Assembly: GCA_002503215.1 (NCBI GenBank)
Contig: DARG01000001.1
Coordinates: forward strand, 1-28,269
From: Candidatus Parvarchaeota archaeon UBA446
GTDB lineage: Archaea > Nanobdellota > Nanobdellia > Parvarchaeales > Parvarchaeaceae
Reading direction: 5' to 3'
DNA: 28,269 nt
The translations under genes and the position numbers were made by a program. The notes under the pieces are model-generated. The model did not search any database. It was given only the letters and a program-made list of their open reading frames with translations, and was not told where the DNA came from. The stretch's first letter is position 1. Each line of letters opens with the position of its first letter. Below are positions 1 to 7,350 of this stretch, in pieces.

Positions 1-803
1 GAAATGATGTATATGCTGTTGCAGAAGGCTCTAATACTACTTACGAAGTTTCCGTCTCTACAAATAAGATTGTAGGCAGTATCCATTCCAAATATCCTAT
101 TTCTTTAGCTATAACTCCTAACGGTAAATATCTGTACATCGGATGTCAAAATAATAATAATATTTCCGTCGTTTCAACATCTACAAATACAATTATAAAA
201 AATATTTCAATTAATGCTCCTGCTAGTTCATTTGCAGCTACGGGGATCGCTGTTAATCCAAATGGTAAATATGTATACGTATCTATTATCAGTTCAAATG
301 TAACCTCTGTTATATCCACCAAGACAAATACGGTTATAAAGAACATTTCTATTGACAGTCCTGATGGTATAGCGGTTTCTCCAAATGGGGAATATGTTTA
401 TGTATCTGATGAAGGTGCTAGCAAAATATCTGTTATACAAACTAGTACTAATTCCATTATAACTAATATATCTGTTCCTTACTCTCCGTCACCTAGAGGC
501 TTAGCTTTAACTTCAAATGGTAAGTATCTTTACGTAACTAGTGGTAATCTTGTTAATAATATGTCTGTTATAAATACAGAAACAAATAGTGTAATTGCTA
601 CTATCAATATACCAGTTACTAAGCAATTGTCATTCAGTCCAAATGGTAAGTATCTTTATGTAACTACTCCTTATGCATATCCTTATCAATTAGAGGAAAT
701 TTACGTGTCCAATAATACATATAAAAATTTAACTACAGTTAATTTTAACTATAACATATGTTCTATAAACATAGGGCCGTTAGGAAATAGTGGAGAATGC
801 TAA
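1..803 (+). CDS. YVTN-family beta-propeller repeat protein (5' partial)
   Basis: The reading frame is open from base 3 to a TAA at 801-803, so the start lies before the window. About 267 residues are visible. They hold five copies of a roughly 42-residue unit with the signature (I/L)A(V/L)xxNGKYxYV followed by a strand such as ISVIxTxTNxIIxNISI. NGKY/NGEY codons fall near 120, 256, 384, 515 and 640. This is the YVTN/YncE type of beta-propeller blade, common in archaeal secreted or surface proteins. Two blades (near 515 and 640) are almost identical in DNA over about 25 bases, which suggests recent blade duplication. The chain is rich in Asn, Ser and Thr, as expected outside the cell. No membrane anchor is seen at the C-terminus (it ends NSGEC), so any signal or anchor must be upstream. 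Ligand and function are unknown. Confidence 0.85.
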   Translation, partial: NDVYAVAEGSNTTYEVSVSTNKIVGSIHSKYPISLAITPNGKYLYIGCQNNNNISVVSTSTNTIIKNISINAPASSFAATGIAVNPNGKYVYVSIISSNVTSVISTKTNTVIKNISIDSPDGIAVSPNGEYVYVSDEGASKISVIQTSTNSIITNISVPYSPSPRGLALTSNGKYLYVTSGNLVNNMSVINTETNSVIATINIPVTKQLSFSPNGKYLYVTTPYAYPYQLEEIYVSNNTYKNLTTVNFNYNICSINIGPLGNSGEC

Positions 804-929
804 CTGTATACTACATAATTATAGTACAGTAAAATATTTTGAGGCACAGCGCAGTGGATAATATACTGAAATTATATTACAGGGAATAAGTGACAGTCCC
901 TCTAAATGTGGTTCAAAGCTTAACATTCG

Positions 930-947
930 AAGAATTTCGTAATTCTT
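930..947. other. Short perfect hairpin in the intergenic region
   Basis: AAGAATT and AATTCTT form a 7-bp stem around a TCGT loop. It lies in the 275-bp gap between the propeller gene and the dCMP deaminase gene. No clear T-run follows, so it is not a convincing terminator. The rest of the gap is AT-rich, with a weaker 5-bp stem AGGGA/TCCCT around 881-902. I see no gene there. Confidence 0.3.
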
Positions 948-1024
948 ATTTAATATTTCATATTCCCTTTTTATAATAATATAGAGTAAAAAATTATTCT
1001 ATTATAATTTATAAAGACTTTTGG

Positions 1025-1044
1025 TATAAAATAATATAATATAA
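1025..1044 (+). promoter_or_regulatory. Possible TATA region for dCMP deaminase
   Basis: An A/T run beginning TATAAAATAATATAATATAA lies 35-54 nt before the ATG at 1079. It could serve as a TATA box with a short leader. The whole gap is AT-rich, so this is weak evidence. Confidence 0.25.
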
Positions 1045-1078
1045 GAAAACTTAAATTTAGTAAATTTAATCAATATGC

Positions 1079-1558
1079 ATGTCAAGGCCTAGTTGGGATG
1101 AATATTTTACAGAGATAACTAAAAAAGTATCCGAAAGATCTACATGCGATAGAGGACATGCGGCATGTGTTATTGTAAAAGAAAACAGGATACTAGCTAC
1201 GGGATATGCAGGCTCACCAAAAGGCATGCCACACTGCGATGACGTCGGGCATCTTCTAAGAAAGCAGTACGACAATGAAACCGGGGAAATCACAGTGCAT
1301 TGTCTAAGGACAGTACACGCGGAACAAAATGCAATAACGCAAGCGGCAAAGTTCGGTGTTTCCCTCAGTGACTCGACCGCTTATATCACAATGGAACCTT
1401 GTTTTACATGCGCAAAGATGTTGGTGCAGGTAGGTATAAAGAGAGTAGTTGCTTTCAAGAGATATCATGACGACAAAGACACAGTAGATCTTTTTCAAAA
1501 AGCAGGTATACCTCTAGAAGTAAAAAATGATAAAGAAGAAGAATATGAAAACAAATAA
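1079..1558 (+). CDS. dCMP deaminase family protein (ComEB-like)
   Basis: A 159-residue zinc-dependent cytidine/deoxycytidylate deaminase. dCMP deaminase converts dCMP to dUMP, feeding thymidylate synthesis. The zinc and catalytic motif HAE is at residues 80-82 (His80 ligand, Glu82 proton shuttle), and PCxxC is at 107-111 (Cys108 and Cys111 ligands). The N-terminal STCDRG element and the ATGYAGSPKGMPHC block (residues 40-53) are typical of dCMP deaminases rather than free cytidine deaminases. Length matches the family (about 150-180). The ATG at 1079 is preferred because the ATG at 1075 reads into a stop after five codons. The gene converges on the NMNAT-DUF488 gene with only 3 nt between them. 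The acidic tail (KEEEYENK) has no recognised role. Confidence 0.9.
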   Translation: MSRPSWDEYFTEITKKVSERSTCDRGHAACVIVKENRILATGYAGSPKGMPHCDDVGHLLRKQYDNETGEITVHCLRTVHAEQNAITQAAKFGVSLSDSTAYITMEPCFTCAKMLVQVGIKRVVAFKRYHDDKDTVDLFQKAGIPLEVKNDKEEEYENK

Positions 1559-1561
1559 TCT

Positions 1562-2596
1562 TTATTTTTTATAATACATATTTTTATCAGAAAATAAAAT
1601 ATTCTCGTTTAATTTATGTTCAAGAGTCTGATTGTGGTTTATTATATGCGTAACAGAGAATTTTTTGGTAATAAGAAAATCAGACACTAAGAATCTATGG
1701 CACCTCCAAGGTAGTACTTCTGCACACATTATCGCAGTCCTTCCTTTTTTAGCTGATTCCTTTACTTCATCTATTCCCGCTTTGAATTCATCAGTTGCAA
1801 TATAATCTGCAAAAGCCCTAAAAGAAGAGTTCTTCCAAAAATCATTTATAGAGTCTTTATTTTGTTTTCTGTGGCCGCCCAGCTTTTTAACTGATAGGTA
1901 AACTATCCCATTATCCTTAAGTTTAATTCTTAGGTTATCCGAATCAAACTGTGGGTTGTTCTTTGATTTCTGTCCGCTTCTTATGTCAACTAATCTTTTT
2001 ATGTTGTATTCCTGTAAGATATGAATAAAATCATTTAATTTTCTGTTTGAATGACCTATTGTGAATATCCTTCTATTTCCATTCTCCCAGATGCTTTCTA
2101 TCCTTCTAAAACCGTCTACTTTTTTCATTACCTTTAAGGTTTCTTTGGGTAAAAATTTTTCGACGTTTCTTTTTGAGGCTATTTTATTTCTTATGTTTGT
2201 ACTAGAAAGATGTTCTCTATCAAGCAGTTCTATCCCACTGACTTCTTTTTTATTTTCTGATAATATTTTTTGAACAAGTTCATTATTTGTGTAGCATATA
2301 TCAAATTTTCCCGTTTTTTTAATAAGTTCTTTTATCCATTTTGAATTTGAATTTTTGTCCTCTAATCCAATAATCAAGAAATTGTTTATTCTATTTTTCT
2401 TAAGAACTCTGCTTATCATTTCTTTTCTCTCATAAAATGTAAAAGGGTTCGTTTTTACAAAGGAGCTTTGTATGCTGCCTATAGCAATTTTGATTAAATT
2501 GTCCTCAAAAAGATTTGCCTTCTTTAAAACAGATTTTATGACGTGTAAATGCCCATTGTGGAAGGGTTGGAACCTTCCTATCACGAGGATATCCAT
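1562..2596 (-). CDS. nadM: Fused archaeal-type NMN adenylyltransferase and DUF488 protein
   Basis: 344 residues in two parts. Residues 1-165 are an archaeal-type nicotinamide-nucleotide adenylyltransferase (NMN + ATP to NAD+ + PPi). The nucleotidyltransferase signature GRFQPFHNGH is at 7-16 and the second ATP-binding motif SSTNIR at 131-136. Residues about 176-325 are a DUF488 domain: IFTIGHSNR at 177-185, VDIRS at 203-207, LGG at 239-241, and CAEVLPWRCHR at 291-301 with the conserved Cys291, Glu293, Cys299, His300 and Arg301. NadM alone is about 170-185 residues, so the C-terminal half is a real extra domain, in frame with no stop between. DUF488 has no settled function, and fusion to an NAD-making enzyme is unusual. 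The ATG at 2596 gives the expected short NadM N-terminus (MDILVIGRFQPFHNGH). Confidence 0.88.
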   Translation of the reverse strand: MDILVIGRFQPFHNGHLHVIKSVLKKANLFEDNLIKIAIGSIQSSFVKTNPFTFYERKEMISRVLKKNRINNFLIIGLEDKNSNSKWIKELIKKTGKFDICYTNNELVQKILSENKKEVSGIELLDREHLSSTNIRNKIASKRNVEKFLPKETLKVMKKVDGFRRIESIWENGNRRIFTIGHSNRKLNDFIHILQEYNIKRLVDIRSGQKSKNNPQFDSDNLRIKLKDNGIVYLSVKKLGGHRKQNKDSINDFWKNSSFRAFADYIATDEFKAGIDEVKESAKKGRTAIMCAEVLPWRCHRFLVSDFLITKKFSVTHIINHNQTLEHKLNENILFSDKNMYYKK

Positions 2597-2696
2597 ATAA
2601 TATATTAAATACGTGGGCTTTTATCATTATCAGCAGAATAAGTCTCAGAAGCGCAAAAATTATTTGAATACTTTGCTGCTTGTTGGAATTATAATT

Positions 2697-4037
2697 CTAT
2701 TTATTTGTTTTATAGTCAAAATCTGTCTGGAATTTTTCAAGATCAAAGTCTTTTTCATTGTAATCTGCCAGATACAGACAGTTGTCCATTGCTTCCTTTA
2801 AGCAAGAGGTAGCACCAGGTGAAGGAGTAACGGAAAATAGGGCACCATCACCTTCTATAGCCGTTCCACCAAGAGCAAGTCGTTTATTTTTAGTGTCTAT
2901 TACCTGCGGTCTTATACCTCCTACGTTTTTAGCTAGCTTCAAATCTTCAGGCTTTAATGATGGAACAATCTTATTAACTTCATTTTTTGTAAATGATATC
3001 TTTCCTACACCTGGTATTGAATATATGAAGTTCTCTCTTATTATCTTGGATACAGTTTCATCAAAAAGTATTTTTTCTAGGCTCTCAACGGTGTCAAGAT
3101 CAATATCAAGAGATTCAATATAATCAGGTACAGATTTAATGTTTCCCTTTTCAAGTTCCGGGGATACATTTACTGTGGGACCAAACCTTGTTATATCTGG
3201 ATTTGTTATATCGGGATCTCCATGAACGGCAGCGAAAGGTATCCCTTCTCTTTCCACGCGGTATACTTTGCCTTTTAGTACTCTTTTAGAATAATAGAAT
3301 TTTCCTCCAACTGATAACACGCCCATATTTTCTCCATAACCAAGTTTTTTGGCAAAGAAAAGACTGTAAGCTCCCGCGGTAACCAGTACAGACTCAGAAA
3401 GGAATTTTTTGTCGTTAGTGGAAACAATATATCCATCCGGAGTCTTCTCTATGTTTTTAACAGTAGTATTGAAAATAGAATTATAACCTTCTCTGAGTGT
3501 AGCAATATCCATAAAAGATTTTGACAGATTGTGATAATCTACCATATATCCTTTTTCAGTGAACAGAGCAAGGAGTTTTTCATCAGGCCTACGCCCTTTT
3601 ACCACATTTTCTTCGACTTTTTCTAAATCTTCCCTTTTATCAATTTTTTTAACGTAAGGAAATATGTCTTTGAACTCCGAGTCATATCTTTTTTCTAATT
3701 TCTCTGCTTCTTCGTCCCCAACTGCAAGGGCCATTTTCTGGCATTGCTGTATAACATTGGGTCTCTCTTCCGGTTTAAGTTCCTTTTCCGCATATTTTAC
3801 AACCAATTGGGCATTTTCCTTTGTCTCCTTTGTCTTGGCTATAGAATAATTAGTCTCTATCTCTCCTGAATGAAGCGTCTGGCTGTTGTTATTGCTGTTG
3901 GAATTAAACAATGCTACGTCTTTTTCTTTTTCAAGCATCAATACGTCTTTGAATGAGGAATACCTGCTCAGGGCATACATACTCGCAGTTCCAACGACTC
4001 CGGCCCCTATTATTATAATTTCATGACGTTTGTCCAT
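2697..4037 (-). CDS. mqo: Malate:quinone oxidoreductase-like FAD-dependent oxidoreductase
   Basis: A 446-residue FAD enzyme. The Rossmann dinucleotide motif GAGVVG is at residues 11-16, with an acidic residue ending the second strand (LEKEKD). The block at 45-64, with NNNSQTLHSGEIETNY at its core, is the hallmark of the Mqo family and resembles the short Mqo form of Campylobacterota. GGIRPQ near residue 370 is the usual C-terminal FAD-contact motif. Mqo oxidises malate to oxaloacetate and passes electrons to membrane quinone; related family members oxidise 2-hydroxyglutarate, so the substrate is not proven. There is no membrane helix, consistent with a peripheral membrane enzyme. The gene stands alone, followed by 100 bp of AT-rich sequence before the NMNAT-DUF488 gene. 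No TCA-cycle partner is visible in the window. Confidence 0.82.
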   Translation of the reverse strand: MDKRHEIIIIGAGVVGTASMYALSRYSSFKDVLMLEKEKDVALFNSNSNNNSQTLHSGEIETNYSIAKTKETKENAQLVVKYAEKELKPEERPNVIQQCQKMALAVGDEEAEKLEKRYDSEFKDIFPYVKKIDKREDLEKVEENVVKGRRPDEKLLALFTEKGYMVDYHNLSKSFMDIATLREGYNSIFNTTVKNIEKTPDGYIVSTNDKKFLSESVLVTAGAYSLFFAKKLGYGENMGVLSVGGKFYYSKRVLKGKVYRVEREGIPFAAVHGDPDITNPDITRFGPTVNVSPELEKGNIKSVPDYIESLDIDLDTVESLEKILFDETVSKIIRENFIYSIPGVGKISFTKNEVNKIVPSLKPEDLKLAKNVGGIRPQVIDTKNKRLALGGTAIEGDGALFSVTPSPGATSCLKEAMDNCLYLADYNEKDFDLEKFQTDFDYKTNK

Positions 4038-4105
4038 AGATATTATAGTATTTTTTTAAATTTAACTATATTTGTAGTCTGCATTAATTTTATAAATTTT
4101 TAGAA

Positions 4106-4176
4106 TGCGGTCAGCGGGATTCGAACCCGCGTCCTAAGCTTGGAGGGCTTATGTTCTACCACTATACTATGACCGC
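4106..4176 (-). tRNA. tRNA-Gly (anticodon UCC)
   Basis: The reverse strand folds as a cloverleaf. The acceptor GCGGTCA pairs with TGACCGC, with discriminator A at 4106. The anticodon stem TAAGC/GCTTA carries the loop CCTCCAA (anticodon TCC). The T-arm is GCGGG-TTCGAAT-CCCGC. The D-loop has the AGTGGTAG sequence. The D-stem is weak, with only G-C and T-A clearly paired. No intron is seen and CCA is not encoded. Confidence 0.95.
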
Positions 4177-4200
4177 TACTAATTTTTACCTAGTTATTTA

Positions 4201-4210
4201 CTTATAAAGT
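4201..4210 (-). promoter_or_regulatory. Putative TATA box for tRNA-Gly
   Basis: On the reverse strand this reads ACTTTATAAG, centred about 30 nt upstream of the first tRNA base at 4176. This is the normal distance for an archaeal TATA box when transcription starts near the mature 5' end. Confidence 0.35.
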
Positions 4211-4241
4211 TGAACTTATTATAAATGGTTTCTCTTAGTTT

Positions 4242-5096
4242 TTAATTGCTTGGAGGCTGCATAAAGTTGTTGTGGCTAATTTTATTTTTGGCGGCATTGC
4301 TTAAAATTTCTTTTGAGAAGCCTTTTGGAACCTTGGAATGATTTATAAAATCGTAGACGATGAGCTTAAATACGTTTGATAAAAGGTAGTTTATTATTAT
4401 TCCTATAAAAAGTATAATTCCTCCTACTAGGAGTAAAGATATGGTTACGTAGGTGTTTGTACTCACGAATATACCAACTAAACCTATGACTATTCCTATA
4501 AGTACTATGGCTAAGCTGTATAAATCAGTATATAGCAATCCTCCAAAAGATTTTCCAAAGTTTTTTATTATAAACGACGCGCTTCTTTTCATTGCCTTTA
4601 TTGGAGTAAGTTTTTCATCCAATATAACTGGTACCACGAATATCGTAGCAAACCCTATTGCCATAGATAAAACTGCCCCCAATATTATTCCAGATATACC
4701 TCGCATCCTGGATTCTATCAATCTTATAATCATTATTATTACCGAATAGAACAGGCTCCATTCAATTACTAGTTTTGTGTATGGTTTAACTTGAGAAAAA
4801 GCCTGTGACATTGTGATTTTATTGCCAGCAGTAACCGATCTAAATGCAATGAACATAGCCATTAAAATGTACGTTGCAGTAAATGTTACAACAAAGTAAA
4901 ACAAAAAAAGCGGTAAAATATAATAGTACTGTAAGGAAGTCCCTATTAAAAGTAGAGAGGGTATAAAGATAGCAAGTATCTCAGCGAGTACAGCAATACC
5001 AGATATTATTGGGTAAATCATTAGATTTTTCTCTTGGAATACTAACTTTCTTGTAGCCTTTCCAATTTCCCATCCGCGTTTTATATTCTGAAACAT
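4242..5096 (-). CDS. Multi-spanning membrane protein (DUF6159-like)
   Basis: 284 residues with about six hydrophobic helices, near residues 26-50, 58-84, 112-130, 135-158, 190-216 and 220-246. The first 25 residues are amphipathic (FQNIKRGWEIGKATRKLVFQ) and the tail is polar. The layout, with a charged N-terminus, the repeated pattern AMKRSASFIIKNFGKSFGG before helix five, and a soluble end, resembles the DUF6159 family of integral membrane proteins of unknown role. There are no transport or enzyme motifs. It lies 5 nt downstream of the exonuclease gene on the same strand and is probably co-transcribed with it. The family assignment is from memory of the pattern and is tentative. Confidence 0.65.
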   Translation of the reverse strand: MFQNIKRGWEIGKATRKLVFQEKNLMIYPIISGIAVLAEILAIFIPSLLLIGTSLQYYYILPLFLFYFVVTFTATYILMAMFIAFRSVTAGNKITMSQAFSQVKPYTKLVIEWSLFYSVIIMIIRLIESRMRGISGIILGAVLSMAIGFATIFVVPVILDEKLTPIKAMKRSASFIIKNFGKSFGGLLYTDLYSLAIVLIGIVIGLVGIFVSTNTYVTISLLLVGGIILFIGIIINYLLSNVFKLIVYDFINHSKVPKGFSKEILSNAAKNKISHNNFMQPPSN

Positions 5097-5101
5097 AAGT
5101 T

Positions 5102-5698
5102 TTACTTAATTAGATATTCCGGAACATTATAATTTTTATAGCTTTCAAGAAGGCCTTTACCATAAACCAAACGTGATATAGCTTCAGCCTCCATTTTTGC
5201 ACCATTCAAAGCATTGTGTGGTTTAGTCTCCTCTGGCAAGCCAACGTAATTAAAAACATAATCGGAGGTTATATCCGTTCTACCATTTTTTAATGGTACC
5301 TCTTTACTTTTAGATATTAGGCTGGCATATGTCAGGCTGTGCGTGTCTACTACTCTATAACCAAAAGTAAAATCTATTCCATACCTTTTAAACGCAGTGT
5401 TTAGAAACCTCGCATCAAAAGTTACGTTATGGCCTGCAATAGTGCGGTCTTTTATAGGTTCTATCCAAATAATAAAATCCTTTAGTATTGATTCGAGATC
5501 CTTTTTATTAGGGTCTTTTATCTGTTTTTCACTAAACCCGTTTATTTTCAAAGCTTCTTCCTCAAATATTTTACCTTCTTCTATTTTGCATTCCTGATAA
5601 AAAAATCTTTCTGCATTAGAAAAGTCAACGGCGCCTATGCTAAGTATAGAGTGTTTATAAGGATCTGTTCCAGAGGTTTCTATGTCAACTACTATCAT
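5102..5698 (-). CDS. DnaQ-like DEDDh 3'-5' exonuclease domain protein with altered Exo III motif
   Basis: 198 residues of a single RNase H-fold exonuclease domain. Exo I is DIET (Asp5, Glu7), Exo II is GHNVTFDARFL with Asp95, and Exo III is around His161 (PHNALNGAKMEAEA). These enzymes remove nucleotides from DNA or RNA 3' ends with two metal ions, as in DNA polymerase III epsilon. In the usual motif HxALxDA the fourth acidic residue falls five positions after the His; here that position is Gly166 (codon GGT, one base from GAT). It may be a variant subgroup in which a nearby acidic residue such as Glu170 or Glu172 compensates, or an enzyme with reduced activity. The start is ATG at 5698. It is divergent from the RAM/rpo10 pair and probably shares an mRNA with the downstream membrane protein gene. 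Confidence 0.8.
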   Translation of the reverse strand: MIVVDIETSGTDPYKHSILSIGAVDFSNAERFFYQECKIEEGKIFEEEALKINGFSEKQIKDPNKKDLESILKDFIIWIEPIKDRTIAGHNVTFDARFLNTAFKRYGIDFTFGYRVVDTHSLTYASLISKSKEVPLKNGRTDITSDYVFNYVGLPEETKPHNALNGAKMEAEAISRLVYGKGLLESYKNYNVPEYLIK

Positions 5699-5719
5699 TA
5701 GATTAGAAAATACACAAAG

Positions 5720-5727
5720 TTTAAATA
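5720..5727 (+). promoter_or_regulatory. TATA box for the RAM-rpo10 operon
   Basis: TTTAAATA is centred 27 nt before the ATG at 5751. That matches a leaderless archaeal transcript and the same box-to-start spacing seen at 6248 and 28017. Confidence 0.5.
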
Positions 5728-5750
5728 CATTGATTTTACATTAAATAGCA

Positions 5751-5978
5751 ATGGTAAAAGCTGTAATCCTTGTGAATATTAGCCCTGAAAAGACGAAAAA
5801 TACTTTTGAAAAGGTTAATAAATTCCCTGAAGTTACGGAATCTTTCCTTGTATACGGTGAATATGATTCGGTTTTCGTTGTTAATACAAAGAATACCCAC
5901 GGCATACAAGACTTAGTTATGAAGATACGTAAGATACCAGGAGTATTAAGGACAGTTACAGTTATTGAAATGATATGA
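5751..5978 (+). CDS. Stand-alone Lrp/AsnC ligand-binding (RAM) domain protein
   Basis: 75 residues forming one alpha-beta RAM domain with no DNA-binding helix-turn-helix. The pattern AVILVNISPEKTKNTFEKVNKFPEVTESFLVYGEYDSVFVVN, then a helix, then GVLRTVTVIEMI, is the standard beta-alpha-beta-beta-alpha-beta layout of the AsnC C-terminal domain (the sequence is given here only in part). Stand-alone RAM proteins form dimers or octamers and can bind amino acids, or associate with full-length Lrp proteins. The stop overlaps the rpo10 start by 4 nt (ATGA), so translation is likely coupled to this RNA polymerase subunit. The ligand is unknown. Confidence 0.85.
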   Translation: MVKAVILVNISPEKTKNTFEKVNKFPEVTESFLVYGEYDSVFVVNTKNTHGIQDLVMKIRKIPGVLRTVTVIEMI

Positions 5979-6166
5979 TACCGATGAGATGTTATAGTTG
6001 TGGTAAACCCCTTTCGCAATATTGGGAAAAGTATAAGGAAGAAATAAAAGAGAAACCAATAAAAGAGGTTCTTGATAACTTGGGGATAAAAAGATATTGC
6101 TGCAGAGCCATATTTCTAGGGACTATAGACGAAGAAAACATAATAAATTTTTCTAATCAGGATTAA
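5975..6166 (+). CDS. rpo10: DNA-directed RNA polymerase subunit Rpo10 (RpoN)
   Basis: 63 residues, the archaeal homologue of eukaryotic Rpb10. It begins MIPMRCYSCGKPL and contains CCRAIFLG at residues 42-49. Cys6, Cys9, Cys42 and Cys43 are the unusual zinc-binding set of this family. It is a small assembly subunit of archaeal RNA polymerase, holding Rpo3/Rpo11 and the large subunits together. Length is close to the usual 60-75. The ATG at 5975 overlaps the end of the RAM-domain gene. In many archaea rpo10 sits with ribosomal protein genes; here no ribosomal protein gene is adjacent. Confidence 0.97.
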   Translation: MIPMRCYSCGKPLSQYWEKYKEEIKEKPIKEVLDNLGIKRYCCRAIFLGTIDEENIINFSNQD

Positions 6167-6247
6167 TCAGCCCCTTGCTTGGAGGCAGTCCTCGCTTTGT
6201 TCTTTATTGATATAGATTTTGCATTGGTGGTTTTTTCAAAGAATAAG

Positions 6248-6255
6248 TTTAAATA
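6248..6255 (+). promoter_or_regulatory. TATA box for the 150-residue unknown gene
   Basis: TTTAAATA is centred 27 nt before the ATG at 6278, within the 111-bp gap after rpo10. It supports 6278 as a real, separately transcribed, leaderless start. Confidence 0.5.
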
Positions 6256-6277
6256 ATGGTTGTAATCACATATTCCT

Positions 6278-6730
6278 ATGGATAAAAAGGCAGGGAAATT
6301 TCTGGATCAGATATTCTTGCAAACCAATGGCAAAGAGGACCTAAATAAAACCAAAATCCTGCTAAAGGCAAATAAATTAAATAGGGATTGCTATCTGGAT
6401 CACGATTTTTCTTTTACGAGCGACTTAGAAGAGCTTTGTTACGGCCTATATAAAAGATTAGACGACCACAACGGATATATTATAGAAGAAAGTCTGGAAA
6501 ATCTAAAATTCATATATAATTTAAAACAATTAAAGAAAGGATACAAATTTGGTAATCTCCCCGAAACAGGCGAAGAAGAAGGTATAAAGAACTTTTATGC
6601 AGTGATATCGGAAAAATCCGAATTATTAAACGAAAAAGAAATAGATTTAATGGCAAAATTAATACACTATTTTAATTCCTCCGATGACTGGATAAGGGTA
6701 AACTATATACATTATTTCACTAAGCACTAA
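6278..6730 (+). CDS. Hypothetical protein
   Basis: 150 residues, not recognised. The sequence is highly charged and looks mostly helical, with runs such as LEELCYGLYKRLDDH and LKQLKKGYKFGNLPETG. There is no signal peptide, membrane helix or clustered Cys/His. A good TATA box at the leaderless distance supports expression. It lies between rpo10 and tRNA-Pro with more than 100 bp on each side, so it is probably a single-gene unit. No function is proposed. Confidence 0.7.
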   Translation: MDKKAGKFLDQIFLQTNGKEDLNKTKILLKANKLNRDCYLDHDFSFTSDLEELCYGLYKRLDDHNGYIIEESLENLKFIYNLKQLKKGYKFGNLPETGEEEGIKNFYAVISEKSELLNEKEIDLMAKLIHYFNSSDDWIRVNYIHYFTKH

Positions 6731-6802
6731 GCATATTTGTAAACAAAATGGTTTTCTTTGGGTTTTAAATAAAAACATGGCCTTTTAGTTCTAATAGGAT
6801 AG

Positions 6803-6811
6803 TTTATTATA
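6803..6811 (+). promoter_or_regulatory. Possible TATA box for tRNA-Pro
   Basis: TTTATTATA is centred about 32 nt before the first tRNA base. The spacing fits, but the region is AT-rich throughout. Confidence 0.3.
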
Positions 6812-6838
6812 CTTAGATGTGTATTTTCTATATCATCT

Positions 6839-6913
6839 GGGGTGGTGATCTAACTTGGCTATGATACCTGACTTGGGCTCAGGATGTTCCGGGTTCAAAT
6901 CCCGGCTGCCCCA
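6839..6913 (+). tRNA. tRNA-Pro (anticodon UGG)
   Basis: The acceptor GGGGTGG pairs with CTGCCCC through two G-T wobbles, with discriminator A at 6913. The D-stem ATC/GAT encloses a loop containing TTGGC. The anticodon stem CCTGA/TCAGG carries the loop CTTGGGC (anticodon TGG). The T-arm is CCGGG-TTCAAAT-CCCGG. No intron is seen and CCA is not encoded. The 215 bp that follow, up to the DUF1059 gene, show no gene. Confidence 0.95.
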
Positions 6914-7092
6914 CTCTTTTAGTAGATAGCAAAGTAGCCAAATATCCACTAATTCTCTGATAAAGAGGATATAAGACTTCAAAACGTGCGCTTTATTTAT
7001 TTAGACAAATAATAGTAATATTTGTACTAAGTCATATTAAAAATTAAACAGCATAATAAGAATTATCTAAAAAAAATTCAAATCAATTTATA

Positions 7093-7119
7093 ATTAAAAT
7101 AAAAAGTAAAAAAAAATAA
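7093..7119 (-). terminator. Putative T-rich terminator after the DUF1059 gene
   Basis: On the reverse strand, 13 nt after the stop codon, there is a run of nine T followed by TTTTTA and TTTTAAT. T-tracts just after a gene are the usual archaeal termination signal. No strong hairpin is present. Confidence 0.4.
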
Positions 7120-7128
7120 AAGGAAAGT

Positions 7129-7317
7129 TTATAATAGGCCTTTCTTTTCCTTTATGGCGGCCTGGACTTTCTTCATTACGTCTGGAGGAATCGTATCCAT
7201 TCCGTGCTTTTCTTTAGCATGTGCCGCTATCTTTGGCATTAACTCCTCTTTTGTCTTTGCGTCGGTCTTAAAACCGCAGTCCAATCCTATATCCTTGCAT
7301 GCAAATGTGTACTTCAT
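7129..7317 (-). CDS. DUF1059 family small protein
   Basis: 62 residues matching the DUF1059 pattern: MKYTFACKDIGLDCGF, then a helical stretch with HAKEKHGM, then a charged C-terminal helix. Cys7, Cys14, His33 and His38 are spaced like a C2H2 metal site (C-x6-C-x18-H-x4-H), which is an inference. DUF1059 proteins are short, widespread in archaea and bacteria, and of unknown function. There is a clear Shine-Dalgarno-like GGGGTGG just before the ATG and a TATA box further up, unlike the leaderless genes nearby, which suggests strong expression. It is divergent from the GT2 gene. Confidence 0.85.
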   Translation of the reverse strand: MKYTFACKDIGLDCGFKTDAKTKEELMPKIAAHAKEKHGMDTIPPDVMKKVQAAIKEKKGLL

Positions 7318-7321
7318 AGTA

Positions 7322-7328
7322 CCACCCC
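7322..7328 (-). promoter_or_regulatory. Shine-Dalgarno-like site for DUF1059 gene
   Basis: The reverse strand reads GGGGTGG, ending 4 nt before the ATG at 7317. It resembles the archaeal anti-SD complement (GGAGGTGA) and fixes the start. Confidence 0.5.
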
Positions 7329-7350
7329 ATTAATAACTTGGTTTTTGTAG

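Noticed and set aside
842..930. Sequence resembling tRNA D- and T-arm pieces (GCGCAGTGGAT, GTGGTTCAAAG)
   Set aside because: No acceptor stem, anticodon stem or T-stem pairing could be built, so it is not a tRNA or a clear tRNA remnant.
2613..2801. A forward open frame of 62 codons with a basic start and one hydrophobic stretch, like a small membrane protein
   Set aside because: It begins with GTG, has no clear promoter, and more than half of it lies antisense to the end of the well-supported mqo gene. Its hydrophobicity is expected from AT-rich DNA.
2782..3123. A 113-codon forward frame inside mqo
   Set aside because: It is antisense to the conserved C-terminal half of the oxidoreductase and has no family resemblance.
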